DNA of 64,000 nt from Gammaproteobacteria bacterium (GTDB taxonomy: Bacteria; Pseudomonadota; Gammaproteobacteria; Steroidobacterales; Woeseiaceae). Under the pieces are notes generated by a model. That model saw only the letters and a program-made list of their open reading frames with translations, searched no databases and was not told the origin of the DNA. How positions within the stretch are numbered: position 1 is the stretch's first letter; each line of letters opens with the position of its first letter. Of this stretch, positions 7,618 through 18,738 are shown one piece after another. Position numbers and translations under genes: made by a program. The stretch is taken from contig JAADHU010000029.1 of assembly GCA_013151645.1 (NCBI GenBank), positions 62,001-126,000 on the forward strand, given 5' to 3'.

Positions 7618-9698
7618 GTGAAGTGCAGGATTTTCTGGTTGAGATTGGAACCGAGGAGTTGCCGCCGAAAGCACTGCGGTCGCTGATGCTTGCTTTTGCG
7701 GATGGCCTGCAAAGCAATCTGCTCGAACAACGCCTTTCTTTTTCAGAGGTCACCGCTTACGCGAGCCCGCGTCGACTCGCGGTCATCGTGACCGGCCTTG
7801 CCGGGGCACAAGAAGCGCGCGAGATCACCCGCAAGGGGCCGCCGGTTTCCGTGGCCTTCGACGCCGATGGAAAACCGACGGCCGCCGCGACAGCGTTCGC
7901 CGGCAAATGCGGTGTAAGCATCGGCGAGATCGGCCGGAACTCCTCCGACAAGGGCGAGTGGCTTTCGTTTGTTTCGGTCGAACGCGGCGTTCCCAGCGCG
8001 GAGCTTTTACCGGCTTGCGTTAGCGCGGCGCTCGAAGCCCTGCCGATTCCGCGGCGTATGCGTTGGGGTGACTCGGCGGTGGAGTTTGTAAGACCGGTTC
8101 ACTGGGTAGTCATGTTGCACGGCAAACAGGTTGTTCCAGGCGAGCTTCTGGGCGTCGCGGCCGGTAACCGAACGAGAGGTCATCGTTTCCTGGCTCCCGG
8201 CGAATTGCGCATAGAACAGCCCGGTTCCTATCTTGAAACGCTTGAGAAAGAAGGCTTTGTCATCGCAGACTTTTCGGCCCGGCGCGATAAAATTGAGGCC
8301 GATGTTGCGATAGCCGCCGCTGCGTGCGGTGGAACAGCCGTTGGTTCGGATGCGCTCTATGAAGAAGTTGCGGCGCTGAACGAATGGCCGGTCGCCCTGA
8401 CGGGTCATTTTGACGCGTCTTTTCTGGCGCTGCCGCGCGAAGTGATCATCGCCACATTGACCAGTCATCAGCGGTATTTTGCGGTGGCCGGTGCCGACGA
8501 TAAATTATTGCCCGCTTTTGTCACGATTGCGAACCTGGAGAGTCGGCAGCCTGAGCAAGTGCGGCGCGGTAATGAGCGAGTGATTCAGCCGCGTCTTGCC
8601 GATGCAACGTTTTTTTGGGAGGCCGATCGGCGGCATTCGCTAGCAGACTGGCAGGCGTCTTTACATAAGGTGGTGTATCAGAAAGGACTGGGCAGCCTGT
8701 TTGATAAAGGTGCACGGATTGCCGAGCTGGCCTCGGTCGTGGCACTGGAGGTGGGCGCGGAGGTTGCGACGGTCACTCGGGCCGCCAACCTTGCCAAGTG
8801 CGATCTGGTGTCCGCCATGGTCGGCGAATTCCCCGAGTTGCAGGGCGTCATGGGTGGATATTATGCGCTCGCTGACGGTGAAACCGACGCCGTATCGATG
8901 GCCATTGGAGAGCAGTATTTGCCGAGATTTTCGGGCGACCGCCTGCCCGGTTCGAAAGAAAGTGCGTGTGTCTCAATTGCGGACAAACTGGATTCTTTAT
9001 GCGGCGTCTTCGCCCTGGGGAAGAAGCCGTCCGGTAACCGCGACCCGTTTGGCCTTCGGCGCAGCGCGCTTGGACTAGTGCGCATGATGGTCGAATCCGA
9101 GCTCAGTCTGAACCTTAAAGTGGCGATTTCGACGTCGCTTGCGCTACAGGTTCCGTCGGCTTCAAAGGACACCGCAGCGGAGGTATACGCTTTCATTGTC
9201 GAGCGAATGCGCGCTTATTGCCGGGATCGTTACAATACCAGTGCGGAGGTATTCGATGCGGTACTCGACCGGCAGCCAGAGTCGCTGCTTGATTTCGAAC
9301 GACGCGTCCAGGCGGTAACCGCTTTTGTCGAGCTCGATTCCGCCGCGAGCCTGGCCGGAGCGAATAAGCGGATTGGCAATATTTTACGCAAAGCGAGTTA
9401 CGCCGAGGGTGCAACGCTTGATCCGGCTTTGTTGACCGAGGATGCCGAGCGGACACTTCACGACGCGGTGTGCGTTGCCCGTGAGGCGCTCGAGCCACTA
9501 TTGCTGGAGGGTCGGTACACGGAAGCGCTGGGGCGGCTTGCGGAACTGCGCGACATTGTCGATCGTTTTTTCGACGACGTCATGGTGATGGCGCAAGACG
9601 AGGCGCTCCGAACTAACCGCCTCGTTCTTTTGGCGGGTCTGCGGGCGTTGTTTCTCAAGGTCGCCGATATTTCCCGCCTGTCTATTAGCCGGGATTAG
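7614..9698 (+). CDS. glyS: Glycine--tRNA ligase, beta subunit
   Basis: This 694-residue protein (E. coli about 689) is the tRNA-binding beta chain of the glycyl-tRNA synthetase. It begins with the typical [37 protein letters not shown], here in two parts, and TLTSHQRYF are family markers. The C-terminal region (about 580-690) is the DALR-like anticodon-binding part, with [20 protein letters not shown] and [15 protein letters not shown]. It overlaps glyQ by four bases and is followed after four bases by gmhB. Confidence 0.97.
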   Translation: MSEVQDFLVEIGTEELPPKALRSLMLAFADGLQSNLLEQRLSFSEVTAYASPRRLAVIVTGLAGAQEAREITRKGPPVSVAFDADGKPTAAATAFAGKCGVSIGEIGRNSSDKGEWLSFVSVERGVPSAELLPACVSAALEALPIPRRMRWGDSAVEFVRPVHWVVMLHGKQVVPGELLGVAAGNRTRGHRFLAPGELRIEQPGSYLETLEKEGFVIADFSARRDKIEADVAIAAAACGGTAVGSDALYEEVAALNEWPVALTGHFDASFLALPREVIIATLTSHQRYFAVAGADDKLLPAFVTIANLESRQPEQVRRGNERVIQPRLADATFFWEADRRHSLADWQASLHKVVYQKGLGSLFDKGARIAELASVVALEVGAEVATVTRAANLAKCDLVSAMVGEFPELQGVMGGYYALADGETDAVSMAIGEQYLPRFSGDRLPGSKESACVSIADKLDSLCGVFALGKKPSGNRDPFGLRRSALGLVRMMVESELSLNLKVAISTSLALQVPSASKDTAAEVYAFIVERMRAYCRDRYNTSAEVFDAVLDRQPESLLDFERRVQAVTAFVELDSAASLAGANKRIGNILRKASYAEGATLDPALLTEDAERTLHDAVCVAREALEPLLLEGRYTEALGRLAELRDIVDRFFDDVMVMAQDEALRTNRLVLLAGLRALFLKVADISRLSISRD

Positions 9699-9702
9699 GG
9701 GT

Positions 9703-10263
9703 TTGTACAGGGCGGCTCAGTTGGTCATTCTCGATCGTGACGGCGTGATCAATCGAGATTCGGATGCGTTTATTCGCACCGCTTCTGACTGGCGCGCAAT
9801 TGACGGTAGCCTCGAGGCACTCGCACTTTTTGCGGAGAACGGGTTTAACGTTGCCGTTGCGACGAATCAGTCGGGTCTTGCGCGCGGGCATTTTGATCTG
9901 GCCGCGCTGAGTGATATTCACCGTACAATGGTTGACGCGGTCGCGGCGGCGGGCGGACGAATTGATCGTATTGTTTTTTGCCCGCACGGTCCGGAGTCGG
10001 GTTGCGACTGTCGTAAGCCGGCCCCGGGGATGCTGTTGCAACTCGCACAATTGTTTGGCGTCGATTTACGGGATGTGCCGTTTATCGGGGATTCTTTAAG
10101 TGACCTCCAAGCCGCTCAGGCCGTCGGGGCGCGCGGTATTCTGGTGCGTTCCGGCAAGGGTGGGGCGACGGAAAAGGCTTTTGGTGCGGATATGGGCGAT
10201 GTTGAGGTGTTTGATGATTTGCTTCAGGCAGCGCGATTTCTCGTTGCCGAGATTCAACATTAG
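9703..10263 (+). CDS. gmhB: D-glycero-beta-D-manno-heptose 1,7-bisphosphate 7-phosphatase
   Basis: This is a 186-residue HAD-superfamily phosphatase that removes the 7-phosphate in ADP-heptose synthesis for the LPS inner core. The nucleophile/acid motif LDRDGVIN is near residues 10-16. Motif II is ATNQSG, and the structural zinc loop is CPHGPESGCDCRKPAPGM (Cys-His-Cys-Cys). The acidic motif is FIGDSLSDLQAA. The start is a TTG at 9703 preceded by AGGGG; no ATG or GTG is available before the first motif. It lies four bases after glyS, probably in the same operon. Confidence 0.92.
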   Translation: MYRAAQLVILDRDGVINRDSDAFIRTASDWRAIDGSLEALALFAENGFNVAVATNQSGLARGHFDLAALSDIHRTMVDAVAAAGGRIDRIVFCPHGPESGCDCRKPAPGMLLQLAQLFGVDLRDVPFIGDSLSDLQAAQAVGARGILVRSGKGGATEKAFGADMGDVEVFDDLLQAARFLVAEIQH

Positions 10264-10275
10264 CGCGCCTGTTTC

Positions 10276-11031
10276 ATGATCTGGATTCGCTCGCTGGTTT
10301 TTCAGTTTTATTTTTATGCCTCGGTAGCCATTGCGGCCACCGCTGTTGCGATCTGTGCGCCGTTGCCTTATCGGGTGCAGTTCTGGATTGCGCGGCGTTG
10401 GGGCAGGAGCATGTTGTGGGCGGGGCGGTTGTTGTGTGGCCTGGATTTTGTGCTTGAGGGTGCAGAGAATATTCCGCGCGGTCCTTGTGTGTTTATGATC
10501 AAACATACGACTGTTTTTGAGGTCTATGCACAGCTTGCCTGGCTGCCGCCACAATCCTGGGTGCTGAAGCGTGAGCTTCTCTGGATTCCGATTTTCGGCT
10601 GGGGGCTTGCCGCTATGAAACCAATTGCGATCAATCGAAACTCCGGCCGAGGCGCAGTCGCGCAGGTTCTGGAGCAGGGGAAGGCGCGTCTTGCGCAGGG
10701 GATTTGCCTGTCGGTTTTTCCGGAAGGGACCCGTGTCGGTTTGGGGGATACCAAACGTTACGGGGTCAGTGGGGCGGCCCTTGCGCTTGAGGCGGGGGTG
10801 GATATTGTGCCAATTGCTCACAACGCCGGCGATTTTTGGCCGCGGCGGGGAGTATTGAAAAGACCGGGCCTGATTCGTTTTTGCGTCGGTCCGCCGATAA
10901 GTGCCGCTGGACGCAGACCCAAGGAGACCAATTTACTGGTCCAGCATTGGGTGGAATCGAAAATGGGCGAGATCAGTCGCGGCTACCAGAAGCTGGCCGC
11001 GGAGCGGGAAGCGGCCGATTCAGGTCAGTAA
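10276..11031 (+). CDS. 1-acyl-sn-glycerol-3-phosphate acyltransferase, PlsC-like
   Basis: This 251-residue membrane acyltransferase would convert lysophosphatidic acid to phosphatidic acid. Hydrophobic segments lie at about residues 5-30. The first acyltransferase motif reads KHTTVFE, i.e. His-X4-Glu, a variant of the common HX4D seen in one LPLAT branch (often KHQSTWE). The third motif FPEGTR is intact, and VDIVPIAHNAG fits block IV. It starts 12 bases after gmhB, so glyQ-glyS-gmhB-plsC probably form one operon, as is common in Gammaproteobacteria. The Glu for Asp change makes the exact acyl acceptor uncertain. Confidence 0.88.
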   Translation: MIWIRSLVFQFYFYASVAIAATAVAICAPLPYRVQFWIARRWGRSMLWAGRLLCGLDFVLEGAENIPRGPCVFMIKHTTVFEVYAQLAWLPPQSWVLKRELLWIPIFGWGLAAMKPIAINRNSGRGAVAQVLEQGKARLAQGICLSVFPEGTRVGLGDTKRYGVSGAALALEAGVDIVPIAHNAGDFWPRRGVLKRPGLIRFCVGPPISAAGRRPKETNLLVQHWVESKMGEISRGYQKLAAEREAADSGQ

Positions 11032-11054
11032 CTCAGGCTGTCGGCCTGCGTTAA

Positions 11055-11492
11055 CTATCCCGCCGTCAGTCCTGCGATTTCCGCGGGTGTCGCCTGCAGT
11101 TCACGCGCAACCATATTAAAGAAATCAATTTCGAGCACGCTGACCTTGGTGTCACTTTTGATGACTTCGGCAAGCGAGCAAACCACGCCTGCGCGCTGCG
11201 TTGAGCTGATTCGTTTACGTACGCTGGTAAGGTATTTTCCGAACGGTGCGTCTTCAAAAAGCGCCGGCCGCGATGCCAGTCGTATATCGGCTTCGGTAAC
11301 CTCTTCACCGGTGACCCGCTTCATAATTTCCTGCACGGTCGTGACTTCGACGGGGTCGATGTTGGCGTCTGCGCTGGAGGCGCGTGCCAGTGTCATTAGC
11401 AACACTTCTTTGAAGAGGGTCTCTTGAACCTCGGCATTGAGTTCTCTTTCGCGGAAAATATTCAGTACATTGCTAAGATCGGCTAATGCCAT
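11055..11492 (-). CDS. TerB-like (tellurite resistance TerB family) protein
   Basis: This is a 145-residue, mostly helical cytoplasmic protein. The start is the ATG giving MALADLSNVLNIF, with GAGGGG about 8 bases upstream. The repeated acidic-helical pattern (TLARASSADANIDPVEVTTVQEI and later SLAEVIKSDTKVSVLEIDFF) matches the TerB/DjlA N-terminal fold, which binds metal through acidic residues. Function in this organism is unknown. It is convergent with the acyltransferase gene. A TATACT hexamer about 60 bases upstream of the start could be its -10 box. Confidence 0.7.
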   Translation of the reverse strand: MALADLSNVLNIFRERELNAEVQETLFKEVLLMTLARASSADANIDPVEVTTVQEIMKRVTGEEVTEADIRLASRPALFEDAPFGKYLTSVRKRISSTQRAGVVCSLAEVIKSDTKVSVLEIDFFNMVARELQATPAEIAGLTAG

Positions 11493-11655
11493 GTTGAGGC
11501 CCCTCTTTTGTTTTTCTGGCTTGTTATCGCCGGGTTGCGGCAGGATTGGCAGTATACACAATCCGCCGCTGCGATTACACGGGATCAGCGGTCATGCGCG
11601 GTTGTGAGGAGCGCTGAACCGGTGAGCGTTACCTCGCCGCAGACTCCCGGGCCGA

Positions 11656-14223
<2,568 letters not shown>

Positions 14224-15297
14224 CTAGCAAACTTTGCTGAGTACGCCCTGTTCCACGTGGAACATCAATGGCGGCTGAGGAAACAGCCTGCTCTGTGGCT
14301 CAAGGGCGGTCGCGATCACCTGGCAATCGAGCGCGACCACCCGCTCCATCAGCCGGCCCAGCGATCCTGAGTCGAGTTCTGCGGCCGGGTCATCCAGCAA
14401 AAGCAACAACCGTTGTTGCAGTTTTGACTGCGCGATCGCCGTCGCCGCCAGGACCATCGCACACGACAGCAGCTTCTGCTGCCCTCGCGAAACCAGCCGG
14501 CGCGCCAGCCCCTTTTCGTAGCTCAATCGCAGGTCTGCTCGGTGAGGGCCCGATTGAGTGCTGCCGAATTGTTGATCCCGTGCGCGCCCCGTGGCGAGCG
14601 CCTCGGCAAGCGTGACCCCCTCCGCCCACCCGCGCCGATATTCAAAGCCGACAGGACTCTGCAACAGGCCCTCGGCGAAGACCGTCAACGTCGGCAGCGC
14701 CACCTCAAACACGCGCTCCCGTGCCAAATGAACCCGATCACCCTGACACGAAAGCTCCTGGTCCCAGCTGTGTAGTTCATCGCGCGTCGCCCCGGCCTTC
14801 AGCGCAGCATTGCGTTGCTTGAGAGCCCGACGGAAGCGCCGCCAGTCTTCGACGTAAGTCGGTTCCACGTGGAACACAACCCAGTCCAGGTAGCGCCGTC
14901 GCTCCTCCGGGCCGCCGGCCACCAGGCTGTGAATCTCCGGATCAATTATTTGCAACGGCAATCGGCGAGCCAATTCAGCGGCACCGCCCCCGTGCGCTCC
15001 TTCTGCACTCACCAACAGGCCGCCCGGGCCGTTTTTTACGCCCAAACCGAATACGCGATCCTTCTGCTCGATTCTGCCAAACAATAAGAATTCCCGAGCG
15101 CTGTGCCGCACCAGGCTTTGCGTCGCGGCTCCGCGAAAAGACCGCCCGCGGCCCAAATACGCGATCGCCTCCAGCAAGCTGGTCTTGCCGGAAGCATTGT
15201 TCCCGTAAATCAGGTTGAACCTCGAATCAGGCTCCAGCTCCGCCGCTGCAAGACACCGAAAATCCGTCGCTTTGAACGAGTGCAGCGCCAAACTCAA
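14224..15297 (-). CDS. recF: DNA replication and repair protein RecF
   Basis: This is a 357-residue SMC-like ATPase that helps load RecA at single-strand gaps. Walker A is YGNNASGKTSLLEAI (about residues 30-44). The ABC-type signature is SRGQQKLLSCAMVLA, and Walker B is LLLLLDDPAAELD. The start is a TTG at 15297, seven bases after the dnaN stop; no ATG fits before the conserved LHSFKATDFRC. The reading frame contains two copies of the parS centromere sequence, encoding FHVEP and FHVEQ. Confidence 0.95.
   Translation of the reverse strand: MSLALHSFKATDFRCLAAAELEPDSRFNLIYGNNASGKTSLLEAIAYLGRGRSFRGAATQSLVRHSAREFLLFGRIEQKDRVFGLGVKNGPGGLLVSAEGAHGGGAAELARRLPLQIIDPEIHSLVAGGPEERRRYLDWVVFHVEPTYVEDWRRFRRALKQRNAALKAGATRDELHSWDQELSCQGDRVHLARERVFEVALPTLTVFAEGLLQSPVGFEYRRGWAEGVTLAEALATGRARDQQFGSTQSGPHRADLRLSYEKGLARRLVSRGQQKLLSCAMVLAATAIAQSKLQQRLLLLLDDPAAELDSGSLGRLMERVVALDCQVIATALEPQSRLFPQPPLMFHVEQGVLSKVC
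14249..14264. promoter_or_regulatory. parS: parS centromere site 1 (in recF)
   Basis: TGTTCCACGTGGAACA is a perfect 16-bp palindrome identical to the parS consensus variant found in Pseudomonas. It lies in the 3' part of recF, about 2.2 kb from the DnaA-box cluster and in the same window as parA and parB. ParB should nucleate here for origin segregation. Confidence 0.9.
14861..14876. promoter_or_regulatory. parS: parS centromere site 2 (in recF)
   Basis: GGTTCCACGTGGAACA matches parS at 15 of 16 positions, with only the outer T changed. It lies about 600 bases from site 1. Paired, closely spaced parS sites are usual near bacterial origins. Confidence 0.85.
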
Positions 15298-15303
15298 GTC
15301 ACG

Positions 15304-16404
15304 TCAAAGACGCATCGGCATAACCACATACTTGCAGTCATCATTGCCGGGGTCCCGCAGCAAACAACTCGAGTTGCCATCAAGCACGGACAGCGTCACC
15401 TGCTCCGAATCAATCGCGCTAAGCGCCTCCAGCAAATAGGTGACGTTGAAACCGATTTCAATTTCCTCGCCGGAATATTCGACTTCAAGCTCGTCTTCCG
15501 CTTCTTCCTGCTCCGGATTATGCGCCTGCAACAATACCGCGCCATCGCGAATCAGTAAGCGGATACCGCGGTACTTTTCGTTCGACAAGATCGATGTTCT
15601 TTGCAACGCACCCCGCAACAGCGCGCGATCCGCCAGCAGCTCATTACTGGTATCTTTCGGGATAACCCGATCATATTCCGGAAACCGCCCGTCGATCAGT
15701 TTCGACGTAAAGCGGACACCGTCCAATTGCATCCGAATGTGGTTAGTCCCAAGCTCCATGGTCAAGGTACCCTCGCCATTGAGCAGGCGCTGTAACTCCA
15801 AAACACCCTTTCGCGGCACAATCACCTGTTTTTCCGGAAGCGCACTCCCTTCATCGAGCGTCACCTGGCAAAGTGCCAACCGATGCCCGTCCGTCGCCAC
15901 CGCACGCAATTGTTTACCGCCGGTCTCAATCAGCAACCCGTTGAGGTAGTAGCGCACGTCTTGTTGTGCCATCGAAAAATGTGTTTTATCCAGCAAGCGC
16001 TGCACGGTGTTTTGCGGCAGTTCCAACGCCTCGTCCGCGCTAATATCTTCAACGCTCGGGAATTCCGCCGCCGGTAAGGTCGTCAATGAAAACTTGCTTC
16101 GACCGGACCGAATCAATACTTTCTCGCCGCTCTGACTGATCGACACTGGTGCGTTTTCCGGCAATGCTCTGCAAATATCAAGCAACTTTCTCCCCGGAAC
16201 CGTCACCTCCCCCGCCGTTTCCACTTCTACCTCGCCACTGGCGACCAACTCAACTTCAAGGTCCGTCGCCGTAATGGACAGCTGACCGTCCTGTGCGACC
16301 AGCAACACATTGGCGAGAATTGGCATCGTTTGCCGCCGCTCGACGACCCCAATAACGATTTGCAACGGTTTCAACAAGGCTTCACGCCCGGCGCTTAACT
16401 TCAT
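15304..16404 (-). CDS. dnaN: DNA polymerase III sliding clamp, beta subunit
   Basis: From the ATG at 16404 the protein is 366 residues, the same as E. coli DnaN. It has AGGTGA five bases upstream; the frame's earlier TTG-type starts are not needed. Three repeated clamp domains are expected. Visible markers are LLKPLQIVIGVVERRQTMPILANVL at the N-terminus (first two helices), VATDGHRLALCQ in domain 2 and the C-terminal YVVMPMRL, which lines the hydrophobic cleft that binds clamp clients. It is the middle gene of dnaA-dnaN-recF. Confidence 0.98.
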   Translation of the reverse strand: MKLSAGREALLKPLQIVIGVVERRQTMPILANVLLVAQDGQLSITATDLEVELVASGEVEVETAGEVTVPGRKLLDICRALPENAPVSISQSGEKVLIRSGRSKFSLTTLPAAEFPSVEDISADEALELPQNTVQRLLDKTHFSMAQQDVRYYLNGLLIETGGKQLRAVATDGHRLALCQVTLDEGSALPEKQVIVPRKGVLELQRLLNGEGTLTMELGTNHIRMQLDGVRFTSKLIDGRFPEYDRVIPKDTSNELLADRALLRGALQRTSILSNEKYRGIRLLIRDGAVLLQAHNPEQEEAEDELEVEYSGEEIEIGFNVTYLLEALSAIDSEQVTLSVLDGNSSCLLRDPGNDDCKYVVMPMRL

Positions 16405-16613
16405 GAACATCACCTGTTAATAAAAAAGTGGATATATATATATTACTATTATTATTAAGGCCCCAAAGCCCTGTGGATAATTCCGTTTTCTATATAGTTA
16501 TCAACAATATAGCTGCCGAAAAAAAGCGTCAAACCCAGCCCATTACCGGTCAACATCCTGTGGATAAGCTGTGCCCGAAAATAACGCCAAAACTTATCCA
16601 CAGCTTATACACA
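16405..16613. other. oriC: Probable oriC: DnaA-box cluster between dnaA and dnaN
   Basis: Five DnaA boxes lie in 209 bases. Three perfect TTATCCACA boxes are at 16472-16480 (minus), 16559-16567 (minus) and 16594-16602 (plus). TTATACACA is at 16605-16613 (plus), and TTATCAACA at 16498-16506 (plus) has one mismatch. Next to the first box is an A+T-only stretch (about 16432-16458, with TATATATATATTACTATT) that could be the unwinding element. The cluster, the AT-rich stretch and the flanking genes fit a replication origin. The boxes could alternatively serve mainly to autoregulate dnaA or dnaN, and a second site elsewhere cannot be excluded. Confidence 0.8.
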
Positions 16614-17960
16614 TCATCCTGTCAGGGTTCTCAACAGGTTGACATAGTCTTCTTCAACGCGGCTTTCCGTCTCCCGCAGTGATGCGATACGACGGCAGCC
16701 GTGCAGTACAGTCGTGTGATCACGCCCGCCAAACGCATCGCCAATCTCCGGCAAACTATGGCTGGTGAGCTCTTTAGCGAGCGCCATGGCCAATTGCCTC
16801 GGCCGTGCAACCGACCGACTGCGACGCTTCGACAAAAGATCCGCGACCCGCAACTTAAAGTATTCTGCCACCGTTTTCTGAATATTTTCGATTGAGACAA
16901 GACGATCCTGAACCGCAAGCAGATCCCGCAGGGCCATTTTCGCAAAATCAAGATTAATGGGCCGGCCCGTAAATTCTGCATTCGCAATCACCCGCCGCAG
17001 GGCGCCCTCCAATTCCCGAACATTCGAACGAATCCGTTTAGCAATAAAAAACGCCACCTCATCCGGAATCTCTGTTCCCAGCAAACCCGCCTTGCTTTTC
17101 AAAATAGCCACGGAGGTTTCAAGCTCCGGTGGTTCAATCGCCACCGTCAGGCCCCAGCCAAAACGTGACTTAAGCCGCTCCTCCAGGCCGTGTACCTCCT
17201 TTGGATAACGATCGCAGGTCAGAACAATCTGTCGTTGCCCTTCAAGTAACGCGTTAAACGTATGGAAAAACTCTTCCTGGGACCGTTCTTTGCCAGCAAA
17301 AAACTGAATATCGTCGATAAGCAGCGCATCCAATGCCCGATAAGACCGTTTGAACTCCGAAATCGTATTGTGCTGCAAACCCTTTACCATGTCGCCGACG
17401 AACCGCTCCGAGCGCACGTAACTCACTCGCGCCCCCGGATCACGCGCCAGCATCGCATTGCCAATAGCCTGCATCAGGTGGGTCTTGCCAAGACCAACAC
17501 CGCCGTAAATAAACAGCGGATTATACGACTCACCCGGGTTTTGACTGACCTGAATCGCCGCCGCCTTCGCCAATTGGTTGCTCTTTCCTTCAACGAAGCT
17601 GTCAAAGGTAAAGGCCGGGCCAAGGCGACTGGCGATCGGCGGCGGCGGTGCCTGGCGCGTGCCCGACGCCACCGGCGGCGGCGGCCGTCGAGGATTTTCG
17701 ACAACCCTCTCTGGCGTTCGCGAGCCAACCTCGATCACCACGTTCACACCGCTGTCGAGGTCGTGCACCAATTGCAATATCCGTTCCGCGTGGTGTTCTT
17801 TGAGCCAGTCAACGACAAAACGGTTGGGTGCCAGCAGCTTAAGCGTTCCCGCTTGCTCAATAGACTGAAGCGGCCGAATCCAGGTATTGAATTGCTGTTC
17901 CGGCAACTCCGCCTTTAGTTCGCGAATACAATGGGTCCAGAGTGTCGATTCAGCCTGCAA
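16614..17960 (-). CDS. dnaA: Chromosomal replication initiator protein DnaA
   Basis: This 448-residue AAA+ initiator binds DnaA boxes and melts the origin. Domain I starts with [26 protein letters not shown] Pro-rich linker (about 85-110) forms domain II. The AAA+ domain has Walker [17 protein letters not shown] and Walker [20 protein letters not shown]. The domain IV helix-turn-helix has the signature [16 protein letters not shown]. The start is a TTG at 17960 with GGGGA five bases upstream, and it places domain I correctly. The gene is divergent from rpmH. Confidence 0.98.
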   Translation of the reverse strand: MQAESTLWTHCIRELKAELPEQQFNTWIRPLQSIEQAGTLKLLAPNRFVVDWLKEHHAERILQLVHDLDSGVNVVIEVGSRTPERVVENPRRPPPPVASGTRQAPPPPIASRLGPAFTFDSFVEGKSNQLAKAAAIQVSQNPGESYNPLFIYGGVGLGKTHLMQAIGNAMLARDPGARVSYVRSERFVGDMVKGLQHNTISEFKRSYRALDALLIDDIQFFAGKERSQEEFFHTFNALLEGQRQIVLTCDRYPKEVHGLEERLKSRFGWGLTVAIEPPELETSVAILKSKAGLLGTEIPDEVAFFIAKRIRSNVRELEGALRRVIANAEFTGRPINLDFAKMALRDLLAVQDRLVSIENIQKTVAEYFKLRVADLLSKRRSRSVARPRQLAMALAKELTSHSLPEIGDAFGGRDHTTVLHGCRRIASLRETESRVEEDYVNLLRTLTG

Positions 17961-18089
17961 CGGGGTCCCCGACGATCGGTTCGCGGAAGTTTAAGAGAGA
18001 AACAAGACGGCGAAGTCTATAACGTCTATGCAGCCTTCGCCACAGAGGAACAGACCCGCCATCGCCAGCCCAGAGTCACGGCTAATCTA

Positions 18090-18118
18090 TTGACACAAAT
18101 TACTGCCCCGCGTACCCT
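18090..18118 (+). promoter_or_regulatory. Sigma-70 promoter of rpmH-rnpA
   Basis: TTGACA at 18090-18095 is a perfect -35 box. It is followed after exactly 17 bases by TACCCT at 18113-18118, a weaker -10 box. It lies 60 bases upstream of rpmH in the dnaA-rpmH divergent gap, and no DnaA box is visible in that gap. Confidence 0.6.
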
Positions 18119-18177
18119 TCCCGGCTCACTTTTCGCCGCGGCATAAAACCCAAGGCAAACAAGCAGGTAAAAGGCAA

Positions 18178-18312
18178 ATGAAACGCACGTTCCAGCCCAG
18201 CAGAATCAAGCGGGCACGCACCCACGGCTTCCGCGCACGCATGGCAACAAAAGCCGGACGCCTCGTTTTGAAGCGCCGCCGAGCCAAGGGCCGAGCGCAG
18301 CTCACGCCGTAA
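18178..18312 (+). CDS. rpmH: 50S ribosomal protein L34
   Basis: This is a 44-residue, very basic protein. It begins [18 protein letters not shown], contains [19 protein letters not shown] and ends LTP, which is the full and invariant L34 sequence pattern. It is a structural protein of the large ribosomal subunit. An AAGG lies just upstream of the ATG. It stands directly before rnpA, as in nearly all bacteria. Confidence 0.98.
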   Translation: MKRTFQPSRIKRARTHGFRARMATKAGRLVLKRRRAKGRAQLTP

Positions 18313-18353
18313 TATCGCGAGCAGCGGCTACGACCACCACCGAAAGAGAGCGG

Positions 18354-18731
18354 ATCTCCGAACGACCTCGAAGTTACCGTTTCCCCAGAGAGACGCGCCT
18401 GCTCGATCAAAATTCGTATACCCGCGTCTTCAGCAAAGCAAAGCGCAGCCGCGACACCTTGTTTACGGTCTTATACCGAAAAACAGACCTCGGCGGAGCA
18501 AGACTGGGATTGGCGGTATCGAAGAAAAACTGCCGCCTGGCCGCGGGACGAAACCGTATCAAGAGAATCGTGCGAGAATCGTTTCGCTTGCACCGGCACG
18601 CTCTGAGCAGCGTTGACGTCGTTGTCCTGAATAAACAAAAAACCCACGAAGCGAGCAACCAGGCGATTTTCGAAAGCCTCAAAAACCACTGGCAACAATG
18701 CCAGGCAGACGCACACCACCAAGCGAGATAG
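18354..18731 (+). CDS. rnpA: Ribonuclease P protein component; start codon unclear
   Basis: RnpA is the protein cofactor of RNase P, which trims tRNA 5' ends. The reading frame shows YRFPRETRLLDQNSYTRVFS, then FTVLYRKTDLGGARLGLAVS and the RNA-binding RNR motif AGRNRIKRIVRESFRLHR. A TTG at 18459 is the first canonical start in frame, but it would remove the conserved FPRETRLL segment. Upstream to the rpmH stop there is no ATG, GTG or TTG in frame. I place the start at an ATC (18354), preceded by GAGAG, which gives the expected spacing before FPRE. This is a best guess; an ATA overlapping the rpmH stop is the alternative. Confidence 0.88.
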   Translation: MSERPRSYRFPRETRLLDQNSYTRVFSKAKRSRDTLFTVLYRKTDLGGARLGLAVSKKNCRLAAGRNRIKRIVRESFRLHRHALSSVDVVVLNKQKTHEASNQAIFESLKNHWQQCQADAHHQAR

Positions 18732-18738
18732 AGACCAG

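Noticed and set aside
18459-18731. A short rnpA beginning at TTG 18459
   Set aside because: It would lose the conserved FPRETRLL and VFS segment that the upstream in-frame sequence clearly encodes.
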